Shown piece after piece: positions 48,140 to 58,737 of a stretch of 64,000 nt of DNA (position 1 is the first letter of the stretch; every line of letters starts with the position of its first letter). The notes beneath the pieces were generated by a model. That model was not told where the DNA came from. It saw only the letters and a list, made by a program, of their open reading frames with translations, and did not search any database. The DNA is taken from assembly GCA_030220185.1 (NCBI GenBank), contig JASPKZ010007545.1, forward strand, positions 558,001 to 622,000. Reading direction: 5' to 3'. Both the position numbers and the translations under genes were made by a program. Origin of the DNA: Diploptera punctata. Lineage: Eukaryota > Arthropoda > Insecta > Blattodea > Blaberidae.

Positions 48140-48865
48140 TGAAAAACTAACTCACTGGCAATATCGAACCTGTAGGTGCATGGTCGCGCGGACATACGCT
48201 CTCCATATTTCCCTATCCTGAGATAATGTTTTCCAATCATCCCTGTATAATCTACTTCCCTCGAATCATAGTTTATATTATTCTCCCACCTCATTCTTGG
48301 TCTACCACCTGGACGTTTTCTCTGTGGTTTTCCTACTAGTAGCTTCCATGCAAATCTTTCATTCGCTATTCGTGCCACATGTCCTGCCCATCGCAGTCTA
48401 CGAGACTTAACTATTCTTCTTAAATCTGGCTTCCTATAAAGACCATGTAGTTCACTGTTATGTAGTATTCGCCATTCACCTGTCTGTTCACCTCTCTTTG
48501 ATCAAAAAAATATCCTATGAAATTTATTCTCAAATATTCGTAATCTCCTTTCCTTCCTTAAAGTAAGAGTCCACGTTTCGCATTCGTATAATATAACTGT
48601 GTAGAATAATAGTTTTATATATTTTCAATTTAACGTTTTATGAAAGGAGTTGCGACGTTAGGAGTCTCCGTAATGCATAATAGCACGGATTTCCAGATTT
48701 GAGCCTATGTTTTATTTCTTTGTGCATCTCATTCCTGTTTGCGATTATTGTTCCTAGGCATTTGAATTTAGCCACTTCCTGAAAATTTCCCTCATTTGTC
48801 ACTAGCTGTCCATTTCCATTATATAATGTATTTCTATGTTCAATATATGGAAAATCCATATATAA
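48140..48865 (-). mobile_element. LINE L-A 3' fragment
   Basis: The high-coordinate frame (48895-48638) has EHRNTLYNGNGQLVTNEGNF, FKCLGTIIANRNEMHKEIKH and CYYALRRLLTSQLLS. The low-coordinate frame (48378-48130) has ARIANERFAWKLLVGKP, RPGGRPRMRWENNINYDSRE and YTG. The 3' terminus is at about 48140. Between them the sequence is broken by frameshifts. Best preserved of the longer L-A copies. Confidence 0.8.
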
Positions 48866-49451
48866 CTCATAAATAGTTCTTATCGCTATGTTCATGACAA
48901 AAATACTTTTGTGAGAAAGTTTATTGCAATTCCTGAAAATTTACTATTTACTTAGTTATGTTGTTTCTGAAATAAACCATCCATTTTTAGAACCATGAAG
49001 GTAGTCACGGTCACCAGGTTCTCATTGTTAGGACGATTATGAAGTAAACACTAGGGAAGTCATGTAAACATTAGATTGTAATAAGTAATCCAAAATGAAA
49101 TCAAAGGTATAGAAAAGCTAGATGGAATGTTATTTAGACTATAGCTTTATAAAACGCAATTTCCACTTCATTTTTACATATTTATTTTACTAAAATAATA
49201 AGTAATTGTGTAGTTTATTATATTAGACTATACTTTTAAATTAATGACATATAATTTGTTCACAAATATTTTTTGTTCAATGCCCCAGGTTGTCATATCG
49301 TCATTTTTGAAGTTCGTTCTTGTCATTGGCGTAAATGTAAGGTTGGGGCCCCTACAAGGCGGGGTTACGCCAGCCCATATAATATGATGGGTGATGATGA
49401 TAGTGGTTCTCCAGGAGAGTTCTTAATCCTAAATTTAATCAAAGCGAATGT

Positions 49452-49600
49452 TAATAACGATGCTTATGATGGTCATACGATTTCCGGGAACCGTTTTGCT
49501 CTTAAAGTTTCCTGACATATGTCTCCTAAGTGATAAAAAAAAACCGAAAAAACCTCACCCATTGAAACTTGTCCCGATCCGATGCGTGTCCCGCTGTGGA
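49452..49600 (-). mobile_element. SINE-A fragment, decayed
   Basis: On the minus strand: TCCACAGCGGGACACGCATC, GGGTGAGGTTTTTTCGG, GACATATGTCAGGAAAC and GGTTCCCGGAAATCG, in SINE-A order but without the tRNA A box or the hairpin tail. Confidence 0.65.
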
Positions 49601-49673
49601 CATGTTTACAAGTATTGAACAACAAATACAAAATATGTTGTTTTTCCGCCATACTTTGTCCTAAATCCAATTA

Positions 49674-51220
49674 TACACTGCTCAAAACAATTAGAGGGAC
49701 ACTTGTAATAAATTGAATAAGTAATTGTTTATTAAAGCTGTGATGCTGAAAGTTGGACAATATGTAAATTAAATTATTAATTTTATCATTGGATACAAAT
49801 TTTAAAGATCCATGGCCTAATACAGAGAAATTACCTCAAATAACAAATATAGAGAATTTTTTTATTTTGGAAGGCACTGGCCACTTCTAATTGGTAAGCT
49901 TCCTGATGTTGCTATAGTGACGAATGTTGATTTTTGCCTTGTTTATTGAAGTCTCTGACAAAATCAGGCATTTAAATGAGTTTGAAGTGTATCATGCTCT
50001 ACATCTTTTACGACAAGGTCAATCTCTGCGACAAGTGGCTAGAGAGCGTGGGGTTTCTCCTTCCGTGGTGTCCAGGTTACGCAACAGGCACAGAGAGAGA
50101 GGTCAGTATTGTAGAAGACGTGGCCAGGGCCGTAAATTTAAAACAAGCCCCCAGGATGACAGATACGTTGTTCTTTCTGCTCTTCGACAGCGTACAGAAA
50201 CTGCAAAAGACCTGCAGAATGACCTTCATATGGCATTCGGAATCCGGTTTTCAGACCAAACCATAAGGAACAGATTAAGGAAAGAGAATATTCGTCCAAA
50301 AAGGCCCGTTAAAAAACCACGCTTAACAAATGGGCATAAGGCAGCAATACGTACGTATGCTGAAAACCATGGTGATTGGAACCTGAACCAGTGGGAGTCT
50401 GTGCTCATCTCGGACCAATCCAGGTATCGTCTTACACGTTGTGATGGTCGATTGGGGGTGTGGGGACGGCCAGGAGAAAGATTTTCTGCAGTGGCTGTAC
50501 AGGAAATTGATAGATTCCGAGGAGGTTCCATAATGGTGTGGGCCGGAGTTATGTACAACAATCGTACGGACCTTGTACTTGTTCCCCAGCGACTGAATGC
50601 TGTCCGGTATATCGAGCACGTTCTGGAAGAGAATGTAGTACCTGCTGCCATTGGAGTATGCCCTGGATTTCTGTTTATGCAGGATAATGCCAGGGCACAT
50701 TCTGCGGCTGTCACCAGGGATTTCCTGAGGAGGAATGAAATTGAGATAATGGAGTGGCCAGCGGTCATTCCAGACCTCAACCCTATTGAACACTTGTGGG
50801 ATCTTCTAGACAGGAAGGTCAGGAACCGCCATCGAGCTCCACAAACTCACCAGCAACTTGGAGATGCTCTGAAGGAGGAATGGGAGAATATCCCGCAAGA
50901 GGAAATCCAAAATCTTATTAGGAGCATGCCACGAAGGTGCCAAACTGTCATCGAATGTCGTGGAGGCCATACACGACACTAACTCTATATAACGAGTGTT
51001 TAACTTTGAAAAATAAGCACAACATTTAATTGTTTACATAGCGGAATTATTTGAAAAGTTAATTGTCAGCGTTATTAATTTGTTTTTACTTATATGAGCA
51101 ATAAATAAATAAATAAAAACCACAAATAATGTACTTTATTAATTTCATGTTTGCACCTTTATCCAATGAAAAAATATTTGCATATTTCATAGTGTTCCTC
51201 TAATTGTTTTGAGCGGTGTA
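49674..51220 (+). mobile_element. Tc1-like DNA transposon, apparently complete
   Basis: 1,547 bp flanked by TA (49672-49673 and 51221-51222). The terminal inverted repeats begin TACACTGCTCAAAACAATTA (left) and TACACCGCTCAAAACAATTA (right, inverted) and match at 28 of 30 positions. One uninterrupted transposase gene lies between them. The length, TA target and single gene are standard for Tc1-family elements. The close match of the ends and the open frame indicate recent insertion compared with neighbouring relics. Confidence 0.95.
49924..50982 (+). CDS. Tc1-family DD34E transposase, intact open frame
   Basis: 352 codons, ATG to TAA, no internal stop. It catalyses excision and TA-targeted reinsertion of its own element in the nucleus. 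N terminus: a paired-like helix-turn-helix region, residues 18-60 (VYHALHLLRQGQSLRQVARE, then GVSPSVVSRLRNRH); a basic linker with GQGRKFKTSP (64-75), where relatives often have GRPR; and a second helix-turn-helix around 84-122 (SDQTIRNRLRKENI). Catalytic triad: D164 (ISDQSRY), D254 (MQDNARAH) and E289 (DLNPIEHLWD), with 34 residues between D254 and E289. A glycine box, GGSIMVWAG, spans 200-208. Usual family length is 330-360 residues. Start chosen as the first ATG of the frame; a nearby later start cannot be excluded. All recognisable key residues are present, so it may be active; this is not shown. Confidence 0.93.
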   Translation: MLIFALFIEVSDKIRHLNEFEVYHALHLLRQGQSLRQVARERGVSPSVVSRLRNRHRERGQYCRRRGQGRKFKTSPQDDRYVVLSALRQRTETAKDLQNDLHMAFGIRFSDQTIRNRLRKENIRPKRPVKKPRLTNGHKAAIRTYAENHGDWNLNQWESVLISDQSRYRLTRCDGRLGVWGRPGERFSAVAVQEIDRFRGGSIMVWAGVMYNNRTDLVLVPQRLNAVRYIEHVLEENVVPAAIGVCPGFLFMQDNARAHSAAVTRDFLRRNEIEIMEWPAVIPDLNPIEHLWDLLDRKVRNRHRAPQTHQQLGDALKEEWENIPQEEIQNLIRSMPRRCQTVIECRGGHTRH

Positions 51221-51682
51221 TATTTTCAGTATTCACTATCAGTACTTAATGTCTTAAGACTTTTATGATTGTGTACCAACTACGATATTCTTGAGAAAAT
51301 ACTAATTGTAGTAGCTAGTATTAACACCAATCTCGTGTTTCAATGTAGAAAATAGCTGCTTGTACTGAGTGCTTCCACCACTTTCTTTATACAAAAATAA
51401 TTGCAATTCACGATTGAATGCATCACGTTCTCTTGCATTTATCTAAACGAAAGTGACTAGATAAATTTTGAGACACGACAGTGTGACGACCGAAATGCAA
51501 TAAACAAATGTACCACTTCAAAGCCCAACCCTCGAACGTAAAAACCATAACATGTACAAACGATCTCTTCCAGTTGTCTCTGAGCAGCACCATTGTGAAG
51601 CAGTCTGTGCGTGGAGATATCAGAAGTGTCCTATGGAACTTCGGAGGCAGCATTTTCATGCTATGAATTTATACGATTTTAA

Positions 51683-52665
51683 GTGAGGTTTAAATGTGTC
51701 ACAAACACTTCAGCGACTCAAACGAGCATTTGGGGATCCTGCTCCTTCACGTTAACAGTTTTCCGCTGGTTTGCTGAATTTAAGAGGAGGAGAACGTCCC
51801 TTAAAGATCAAGGGAGAAGTGGGAGGTCACAAAGAGTGGTGACAGAAGAAAACGCCTCTGAAGTGGAGGCTCTGATTAATGAATATCCGCGAATGACCTA
51901 CAAGGGTACCGAGGGGACCCTAGGGATTAGTTCGCCCTAAGTGTTTCCACCATCCTGCACCAATACTTAGGAGTGAGAAAAAATTATTCTCGATGGGTGG
52001 CACACCACTTCTCAGAAAGACAGAAACACACTAGGGTGGATTGGTGCAGAGGAGTGCTGGGGAGATTCAACAACGGGGATTCCCGCCAGGTGTCAGACAT
52101 AGTGACAGGTAATGAAACCTGGATCTACCAGAATGACCACGAATCAAAGCGCCAATCATTGGTGTGGGTCTTCCCAAATGAGCAGCCTCCGACCAAAGTC
52201 AAAAGGCCTAGGAGTGTGGGGAAGAAAATGGTGGCCAATTTCTTCTCAACAAGTGGTCATCTGGCTACAGTTGTACTAAATGGTCAGAGGACAGTTACTG
52301 CTAAATGGTATATAGAGGTCTGTCTCTCCAAAGTCTTCTCAAAGATCCAGGAGAAACGGCCAAGGACTGGACTGCGGGGAATCCTGCTCCAGCATGAAAA
52401 TGCCTCTTCGCACACATTCAATGCAACAATTAGGTTTCCGGTAAAGACGCCAGTAAAATGAATGTATCGTCCTGCCTACAGTCTGGACCTAGCCCCGTGC
52501 AAATTTTGCTTGTTCCCGAACGTGAAGAACCACATGTGCAGGCACTGATATCCTAGCCCAGAAAATGCCGTTGCCCCATACAGTGAGGAGCTTAGTGCAA
52601 TGTCTGAGATCGAGTACCGTACCTGCTTCCAGAAGTGGTTTCAGAGGATACAACGTTATATATAA
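51683..52665 (+). pseudogene. Mariner-family transposase pseudogene
   Basis: Plus-strand frames: 51683-51940 holds the N-terminal region (FRWFAEFKRRRTSLKDQGRS, GRSQRVVTEENA, TYKGTEGTLGIS). 51973-52461 holds VTGNETWIYQNDHESKRQS, VWVFPNEQPPTKVKRPRS, VANFFSTSGHLATVVL and LLQHENASSHT. After a stop, 52462-52665 holds YRPAYSLDLAPCKFCLFP. Of the DD34D triad, the first Asp is Asn (codon 52111-52113), the second is Glu (52396-52398) and only the third remains (52486-52488), with about five codons missing between the last two. The protein is dead. Sequence on both sides (about 51423-51682 and 52666-52790) probably belongs to the same element, but its inverted ends were not found. Confidence 0.85.
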
Positions 52666-52794
52666 AATACTGGAGAGTACTCTGAGATGTTGTGATAGGT
52701 ATGGAAACTCCATCATCGCCCATTGTTGCACATCTCAAAATTTATATAGCTTGCACTTCGTACAACCTTTGCTAAAGAGTTTTGTCTGGTGAAC

Positions 52795-53691
52795 ATTAAT
52801 CTCCAACTGTAACTAAAGTAAGGCTACAATTGAACAGAACTGCGGACACGTTAGCACTGACGCTTGCACACGCACCTAGTTCCTAAATTGACTACGATGA
52901 ACTATTGGTTCGCCAGGACGTTTGGAAATGAAAATGCTTTTTCTGGTCAATAGCAAGCAGAACGATTTTACTAGCTATTCCATCAAATTGTTAACGCATC
53001 AGAGGACGATGGACGCGCCTTGATCTTACAGTGTTTTCAGTACACCAATATGATGTGTACGGGTGAAACCGGTTCACCCTGGTTGAAAAACACATAGGAC
53101 AGGATCTAGGATTATTTGAAGGAATAATAATTGAAATATCACATTTTTAAATAATTGATATGCACTAAATAAACTTCATCATAATATATTCGTAGTAGAA
53201 ACAATCCTGCTGTAATGTGAATACACGTTCTGTAACAGGGGCACAGGGGATTTTAAATAGAGAAAGATCTGTATCAACTCCTGGATTCTCTATGTAGTAC
53301 AATTGTTTAATACGCCAGAGTATGAAAATGTAGAATTTAGGTTCAAATCTCTGTTCAGGAGGACATTAGTCTATTCAGTTGTATTAGAAAAATAAAATAA
53401 TATTTGTTTAGCTACTTGTAGTTTGCAATAAAGGTACATCATTATTTGAAGAGTACAAGGAAAAAAACAGGCAAGTCACTGTTCCATTATACCTATAAAA
53501 CGGACTTGTAATAATTTTACAGCGTAATACTTATTTGCATGTATGCAAATTTTGAAGGTAAATAAACCCATGGCATAACTGTTTCATTTACTGTTTCACG
53601 CTTCTAAATCAGAGTCCTTTCCATGGAAAATTTAGTGGAAACTCAAAATACATTTCGACAAAAAAGTGACATACCTAGTTATCCTATTATG
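52795..53691. other. Unassigned sequence
   Basis: No gene, repeat family or RNA recognised downstream of the mariner relic. Confidence 0.45.
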
Positions 53692-54410
53692 CCCTTCAAT
53701 TGAATAGTTGCCCCGTAAATAGACCGATCTAACCCTAAACTATAAATTGGTGGGAAAACGAAAAACCTATAATGTTATTTTTTGAGACTGTTACTTTTAT
53801 TATTTCATATACATTTTTATCTCTCATCCTATTGGAATCCTATACAGCCAATTTTAATCCCAAATAATATGCTAATAACTAAATATTAACAATTTAATAA
53901 GGAATTGAGTTCAAAAGTGATCTATCTCTATAGAGTGGAAAAGTGATCTAACACTATTTACCTAAAAATGCTATAATAAGAAATAGAAAATTGGTGTTGA
54001 ACACTGATTCAGTTAGAAAGATTTCTAACTGGAGCAGTTTTCAGTATTTATTTTCCATTTAAAGTTATTTTGTTACATTCTTGGCGTCTTTCTTATTTTC
54101 ACTAATTTTTTTTTAATATTCTGATTAGTTTCACAGAACTGTGGTGGAATGAATTTGCACATGTGTAATAATTGTTTTTCTGTACTGCTATTATTAACTT
54201 GACTAACTGCTTCCGCCATATTGTTACATATAAATCGCTATTCCCTTGAAACGTTTAAGAATGAATAAAACAGGTCTGGAAGAGAGTATGGACAATTTTT
54301 CATGCATCATACCGTGATACTCTCCAAATAGATCACTAATCCACTGAAAACTCAACTATCGAATTTTTGTGGGTTAGATCTCTTTTCGGGGAAACTATCC
54401 AATTAAGGTT
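53692..54410. mobile_element. Unclassified ~720-bp TIR element
   Basis: Left end (53692-53734) has TTCAATTGAATAGTTGCCCC then GATCTAACCC. The right end read inverted (54410-54371) has CCTTAATTGGATAGTTTCCC then GATCTAACCC. The ~38-bp imperfect inverted repeats enclose AT-rich sequence with recurring GTGATCTA motifs (about 53915, 53944). No open frame and no clear target duplication, so the superfamily is not assigned. Confidence 0.5.
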
Positions 54411-55245
54411 ATAGTGTGCAATCGCGAGGAAACAGGGAGACATAGAAAATTCTACACAGAACTGACATCTATTATACACCACACGGTAATAAGATTGCTC
54501 TGTTTACTTAATAAAACATTATTCATGGTTATAAGTAAGAGTGCCATTACATAAAAATGGAAAATAAAGTATTGATGGATATAGGGACCAAATTAACAAG
54601 GAAGATATCACGTTAAAAAAGTCAAGAAATAAATTTCACTCAATAAAAGAAATTAAGCTGTAATAAGATATCCATATACAGACATTTTACGATAGTTCCT
54701 GTGAAGAAGGCAGAGTACGTATGTCGCGTATCAACCTTATACGCCAAATTGAAACCAGTCTTGCAGAAAGAGCTCTGGAGGATTATTCATAAAAAAGGAT
54801 ATCATTATTTTGAAGGTAAAAAATAATGATGGAAGAAAAAGGCGTTGGATAATAATGCTGTCGATTCCGGTGGACCAGTGGTTACCAAAGTTCAAGAGTT
54901 TAAACCTGGCCTGATTTGATGAACATTTCAGGGATAAATATGGTTTCTTTCAGAAAGAAGTTCGAGTTAATGATGAGTTCTATCTCGTAGATTTACGACA
55001 CGTAGAGTATCTTCAATCAAGAGGTAAGAGTTGTCTTAACTCATCTATTGTATCGGGAGTTCCTTGCCTAGATTTGATTTGGGACATTAATGACCTGATA
55101 TATTAAAGAAAGTAGTCGGATAAAATACTAAATCTAAGACGATACATGGGTGACAATTCATTAATAATTATCAGCACAATGTATGAAATATTGCGCAACT
55201 TCTTAATGATGTCACACAAAAGCTGAACCGGCTCCTAAAGCTCTA

Positions 55246-55246
<1 letters not shown>
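54411..55246. other. Unassigned sequence
   Basis: Nothing recognised. Confidence 0.45.
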
Positions 55247-55317
<71 letters not shown>

Positions 55318-55322
55318 TATAA

Positions 55323-55375
<53 letters not shown>

Positions 55376-55376
55376 A

Positions 55377-55411
<35 letters not shown>

Positions 55412-55453
55412 CTAATATTAATTATAATAATACTAATAATACTAATAATAATA

Positions 55454-55530
<77 letters not shown>
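55247..55530. repeat. Compound AAT/ACT/ATT microsatellite, self-complementary
   Basis: (AAT)n at 55247-55318, (ACT)n at 55323-55374, mixed AAT/ACT to about 55452, then (ATT)n to 55530. The AAT and ATT halves are complementary on one strand, so a long hairpin or cruciform is possible. Poly-Ile and poly-Ser frames are artefacts. Confidence 0.95.
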
Positions 55531-55531
<1 letters not shown>

Positions 55532-57211
55532 TTGACACAGAATTCAGGGACGTATGCTCCATCGAAAATCCCATGGGGAACAAAATTCTCTTGGTGTTTC
55601 GGCAAGTCTACGTAACAGATGAAATTATAATATTCTGAGATAACTCAGTAGGATATTGACTGATGTCCTCAAATTAAGAAAACCAATTACAACGGCAGGG
55701 GAAAATTTTATTTCCATATTTTTTGGAAGATCTTCAACTTCCCTGTTTGCTACGTATAAATTGATTCCAGGCAACCTGCTAAGTCTGTTGAGCCGTGGAG
55801 AGGTTATAAATATCTATATATTGCTATTTGAATATATTTTTACAATTAAATAGATTCAAGGATTTTTTCAATAGCTGTAATTTGCACAGCGATCGTATAT
55901 TAATTTGTGTAGTATGTAGAGTAATTGAATAGTTATTCCCAAAATAATATGTAATTGTACCAATATAACATTGAAAGTTGAATTTTTAATACGAGAAATG
56001 CGATCTGTTGGAAATAAACATTTCATTATGTGTATAAAATTAATGTATTATTTTATAATCTGTTTAATGTTGCCACATTTTCAATAACTTTCAGTTCCAT
56101 AATAATAAAATATAAAAAATTAATACCACAGGGGAAAAGCAAGTAATGGCCACAAAAAATAATTGATTAAATTTAATGTAATGTTTGATCAGTGATACTT
56201 TTTCATCTGCATAGCAAAACTTCAGTCATTTATTTCACTGAATCATTCCCTATTTTTACAATCTCTATCAGCAAAATTGAATGCTGAAAAAAATTGCACC
56301 ATATGTCAGGGATTTCTGTTTTCATGACAATGTGACATTTATGTTTTTTTACCCTTTTTCAGTTAACATTTTTCTTGGTAACTAACGTGTTATTATCAGT
56401 CAAAAAAAAATATTGTCGAGTTGGCTCAGTAAGAAAATATTTTCTATTGCATATTTATTGTGTATATTGTTTATTTCTGACTTTACTAGTATTCATATAC
56501 ACTAGAATGTGGATGTAAGCTGTCATCATGGTATGCATGTCCTTACTACCTTCGCATATAGAGGGCATTGCGAATTAATAGAATAACCACTCGCGGATAG
56601 GCGATAAAGAGTGGTTTTCCAGATAGGATTATGTAGAAATAAATATTTAAAAAATCAATCAATTAGGCCTCGAAATAGGGTGGATATACATTGAGATATT
56701 TAGTAGCAACATTAATTGATTAAATGCATAAATATTATTGTGTAACTTATTCTGAGGCTATTTCCCATAAAAATATTTGATTGCTATAATTTTCAGGCAT
56801 TTTGTATAAGCGAGATTTATTTCTATAAAACGAGCCTCTAGAATAGCTTATGGTATAGTCATGTCCAGGTAGAACGTGATCTCCGAGAAAGAGAATTAAA
56901 ACTGCTCAACATGCACTGCAAGTGGATAGAGATTAATATTCCAGACTCAGTTCTTAACCGACTCTCTGGACTGCGACGCCTCCCGGACTTCAGGACTAGT
57001 GCTACAGCCCCTGATTTTTAAATTCCGCTGAGAGAGAGACACAGCACTTCTGGTTAACCTAAAATATAGAGGAAACAATATAATCCAAGCAGTTGAAACA
57101 TAATTCATCACAATTGTGAAACTTTATCCCAAGAATGTGGTTATGTTTGCTGAATAACTTCCCTGAATATAATTATCATATGCCTATCCGTCGCCATTAT
57201 GTGAATGTGAA
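55531..57211. other. Unassigned region with a SINE-C fragment
   Basis: At about 55548-55620, TATGCTCCATCGAAAATCCC and TTGGTGTTTCGGCAAG match the B-box and early body of SINE-C in decayed form. The remainder is AT-rich. A GC-richer patch near 56960-57010 (GACTGCGACGCCTCCCGG) is unexplained. Confidence 0.45.
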
Positions 57212-57212
57212 C

Positions 57213-57270
<58 letters not shown>

Positions 57271-57415
57271 GCAATAATAATAATAGCAATAATAATAATA
57301 ATAGTAATATTTGTATTATTATAGATAATAATAAGAGTAATAACAATAATAATAATATTACTAATAATAATAATAATAATAATAATAGGAATAATAATTA
57401 TTATTATTATTATAT
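57212..57415 (+). repeat. (AAT)n microsatellite, interrupted
   Basis: About 200 bp of AAT repeats with single-base interruptions. The poly-Asn frame across it is an artefact. Confidence 0.96.
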
Positions 57416-57479
57416 AAAAGTAACAAATGACAAATTCAGTTAATTTATATGGATACTACGTATTATCTCTTATTTTAAG

Positions 57480-57880
57480 AAAGTAGAAAAGATCACGAGT
57501 ATTTCACAATAAAGTTCTTAGGCAAAGTTTCCGACCAACGAGAGACGAGAAACAAGTGAATGGAGAAGACTACTTATATAGTTAATTAATTATGTATATG
57601 GGAAACCAGATGTAATAAGAAAAGTCAGCTCTCGTAGACAGCTATGAACAGGACATAAGGCATGAATAGGACATGAAAAAGGAACATTATAACTACATGT
57701 AGGTAACCAGAGGGAAAATGGCCAGCATGTAGGCCAATATGAGATGGAATAATATTATAAGCCGTGATATGAGGAAGGTGAATTGTACAGGGAATAACTG
57801 AAATAAAATAATAGCTCAGGGCAAGGATGTATGGAGAAAGGCCAGGAATCTCCGATTTCGATAGTGCCAGTGAATTAGTT
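57480..57880 (+). mobile_element. LINE L-A 3' fragment, decayed
   Basis: CCGACCAACGAGAGACGAGA, AGGTAACCAGAGGGAAAATG, AATATGAGATGGAATAATAT and the terminus TTTCGATAGTGCCAGTGAAT follow the L-A tail order. No frame is open over more than a few dozen codons. Confidence 0.65.
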
Positions 57881-57947
57881 AATATGATTATATATATATA
57901 TTTCCGAATAAAATAGTGCTGTAAGACTATATGATTATAGGCATAAA

Positions 57948-58042
57948 CATAATAATAATAATAATAATAATAATAATTATATATCATCATTATCATATTT
58001 CACGGATTAGGTCTCTGCCTGTTCCGATCTCACATTTGTCAG

Positions 58043-58079
<37 letters not shown>
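57948..58079. repeat. (AAT)n tracts flanking a LINE L-B 3' terminus
   Basis: AAT tracts at 57948-57974 and 58038-58079. Between them TTCACGGATTAGGTCTCTGC and CTGTTCCGATCTCA match the 3' end of LINE L-B (20820-20865), minus orientation, a very short truncated copy. Confidence 0.65.
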
Positions 58080-58081
<2 letters not shown>

Positions 58082-58737
58082 TATTCAATCAATTTGTATC
58101 TCAGCATTATTTCTGCGCAATTCTAGGAACAGCTACTGTCTTCACAACCCCTGCCTCATGCCTCTCGCCTACGACAGCACAGCAACTTGAGCTCGTTCTC
58201 TAAATCAACGAAATCATTTCTTGTGGTGTAGGTGCTTGGAAGGCAATGAACGTGAGAAGAGCGAAATAATAAGAAATTAATAAATTAAGTAAGTAGATAT
58301 AGTTACATGATTACAAAGGAGTGTGCTAACTTAATTCGCAGTTATTTATTATGAATTTCCTTGAGATAACCGTAATGAATGTATCATACAAACGTGTGCT
58401 ATTCAGTGTACATTCTTTTGGCCATATTGTACACAATTATATATGGTGTTTAGATCCTTAAGGAAATAAAAAAACAATGATGAGAAAGAGAGAGATACGG
58501 AGATCAACGAAAGCAGACAAAAAATGTTCACGACAATTTACAGAATACTAGAATAGTATGAACAAGTGCAAAAGATAAAGTATAAAAATTAGTTCCTAGA
58601 AGAGGTATGAAATCATGGAAATCCAATTAATAATTAATTTCAAAGTATTAGAATTTTCTTTTAGTAGCAGAGCAATGCCAACTTCAGAACTTCAGATAGA
58701 AATGTTTAGAGCAGTTTTCAATTTTTGTAAATTATGA
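58080..58737. other. Unassigned sequence
   Basis: No gene or repeat recognised before the RTE-like LINE. Confidence 0.45.

Noticed and set aside
50226..50793. Minus-strand frames of 184 and 156 codons
   Set aside because: They are antisense shadows of the Tc1 transposase gene.
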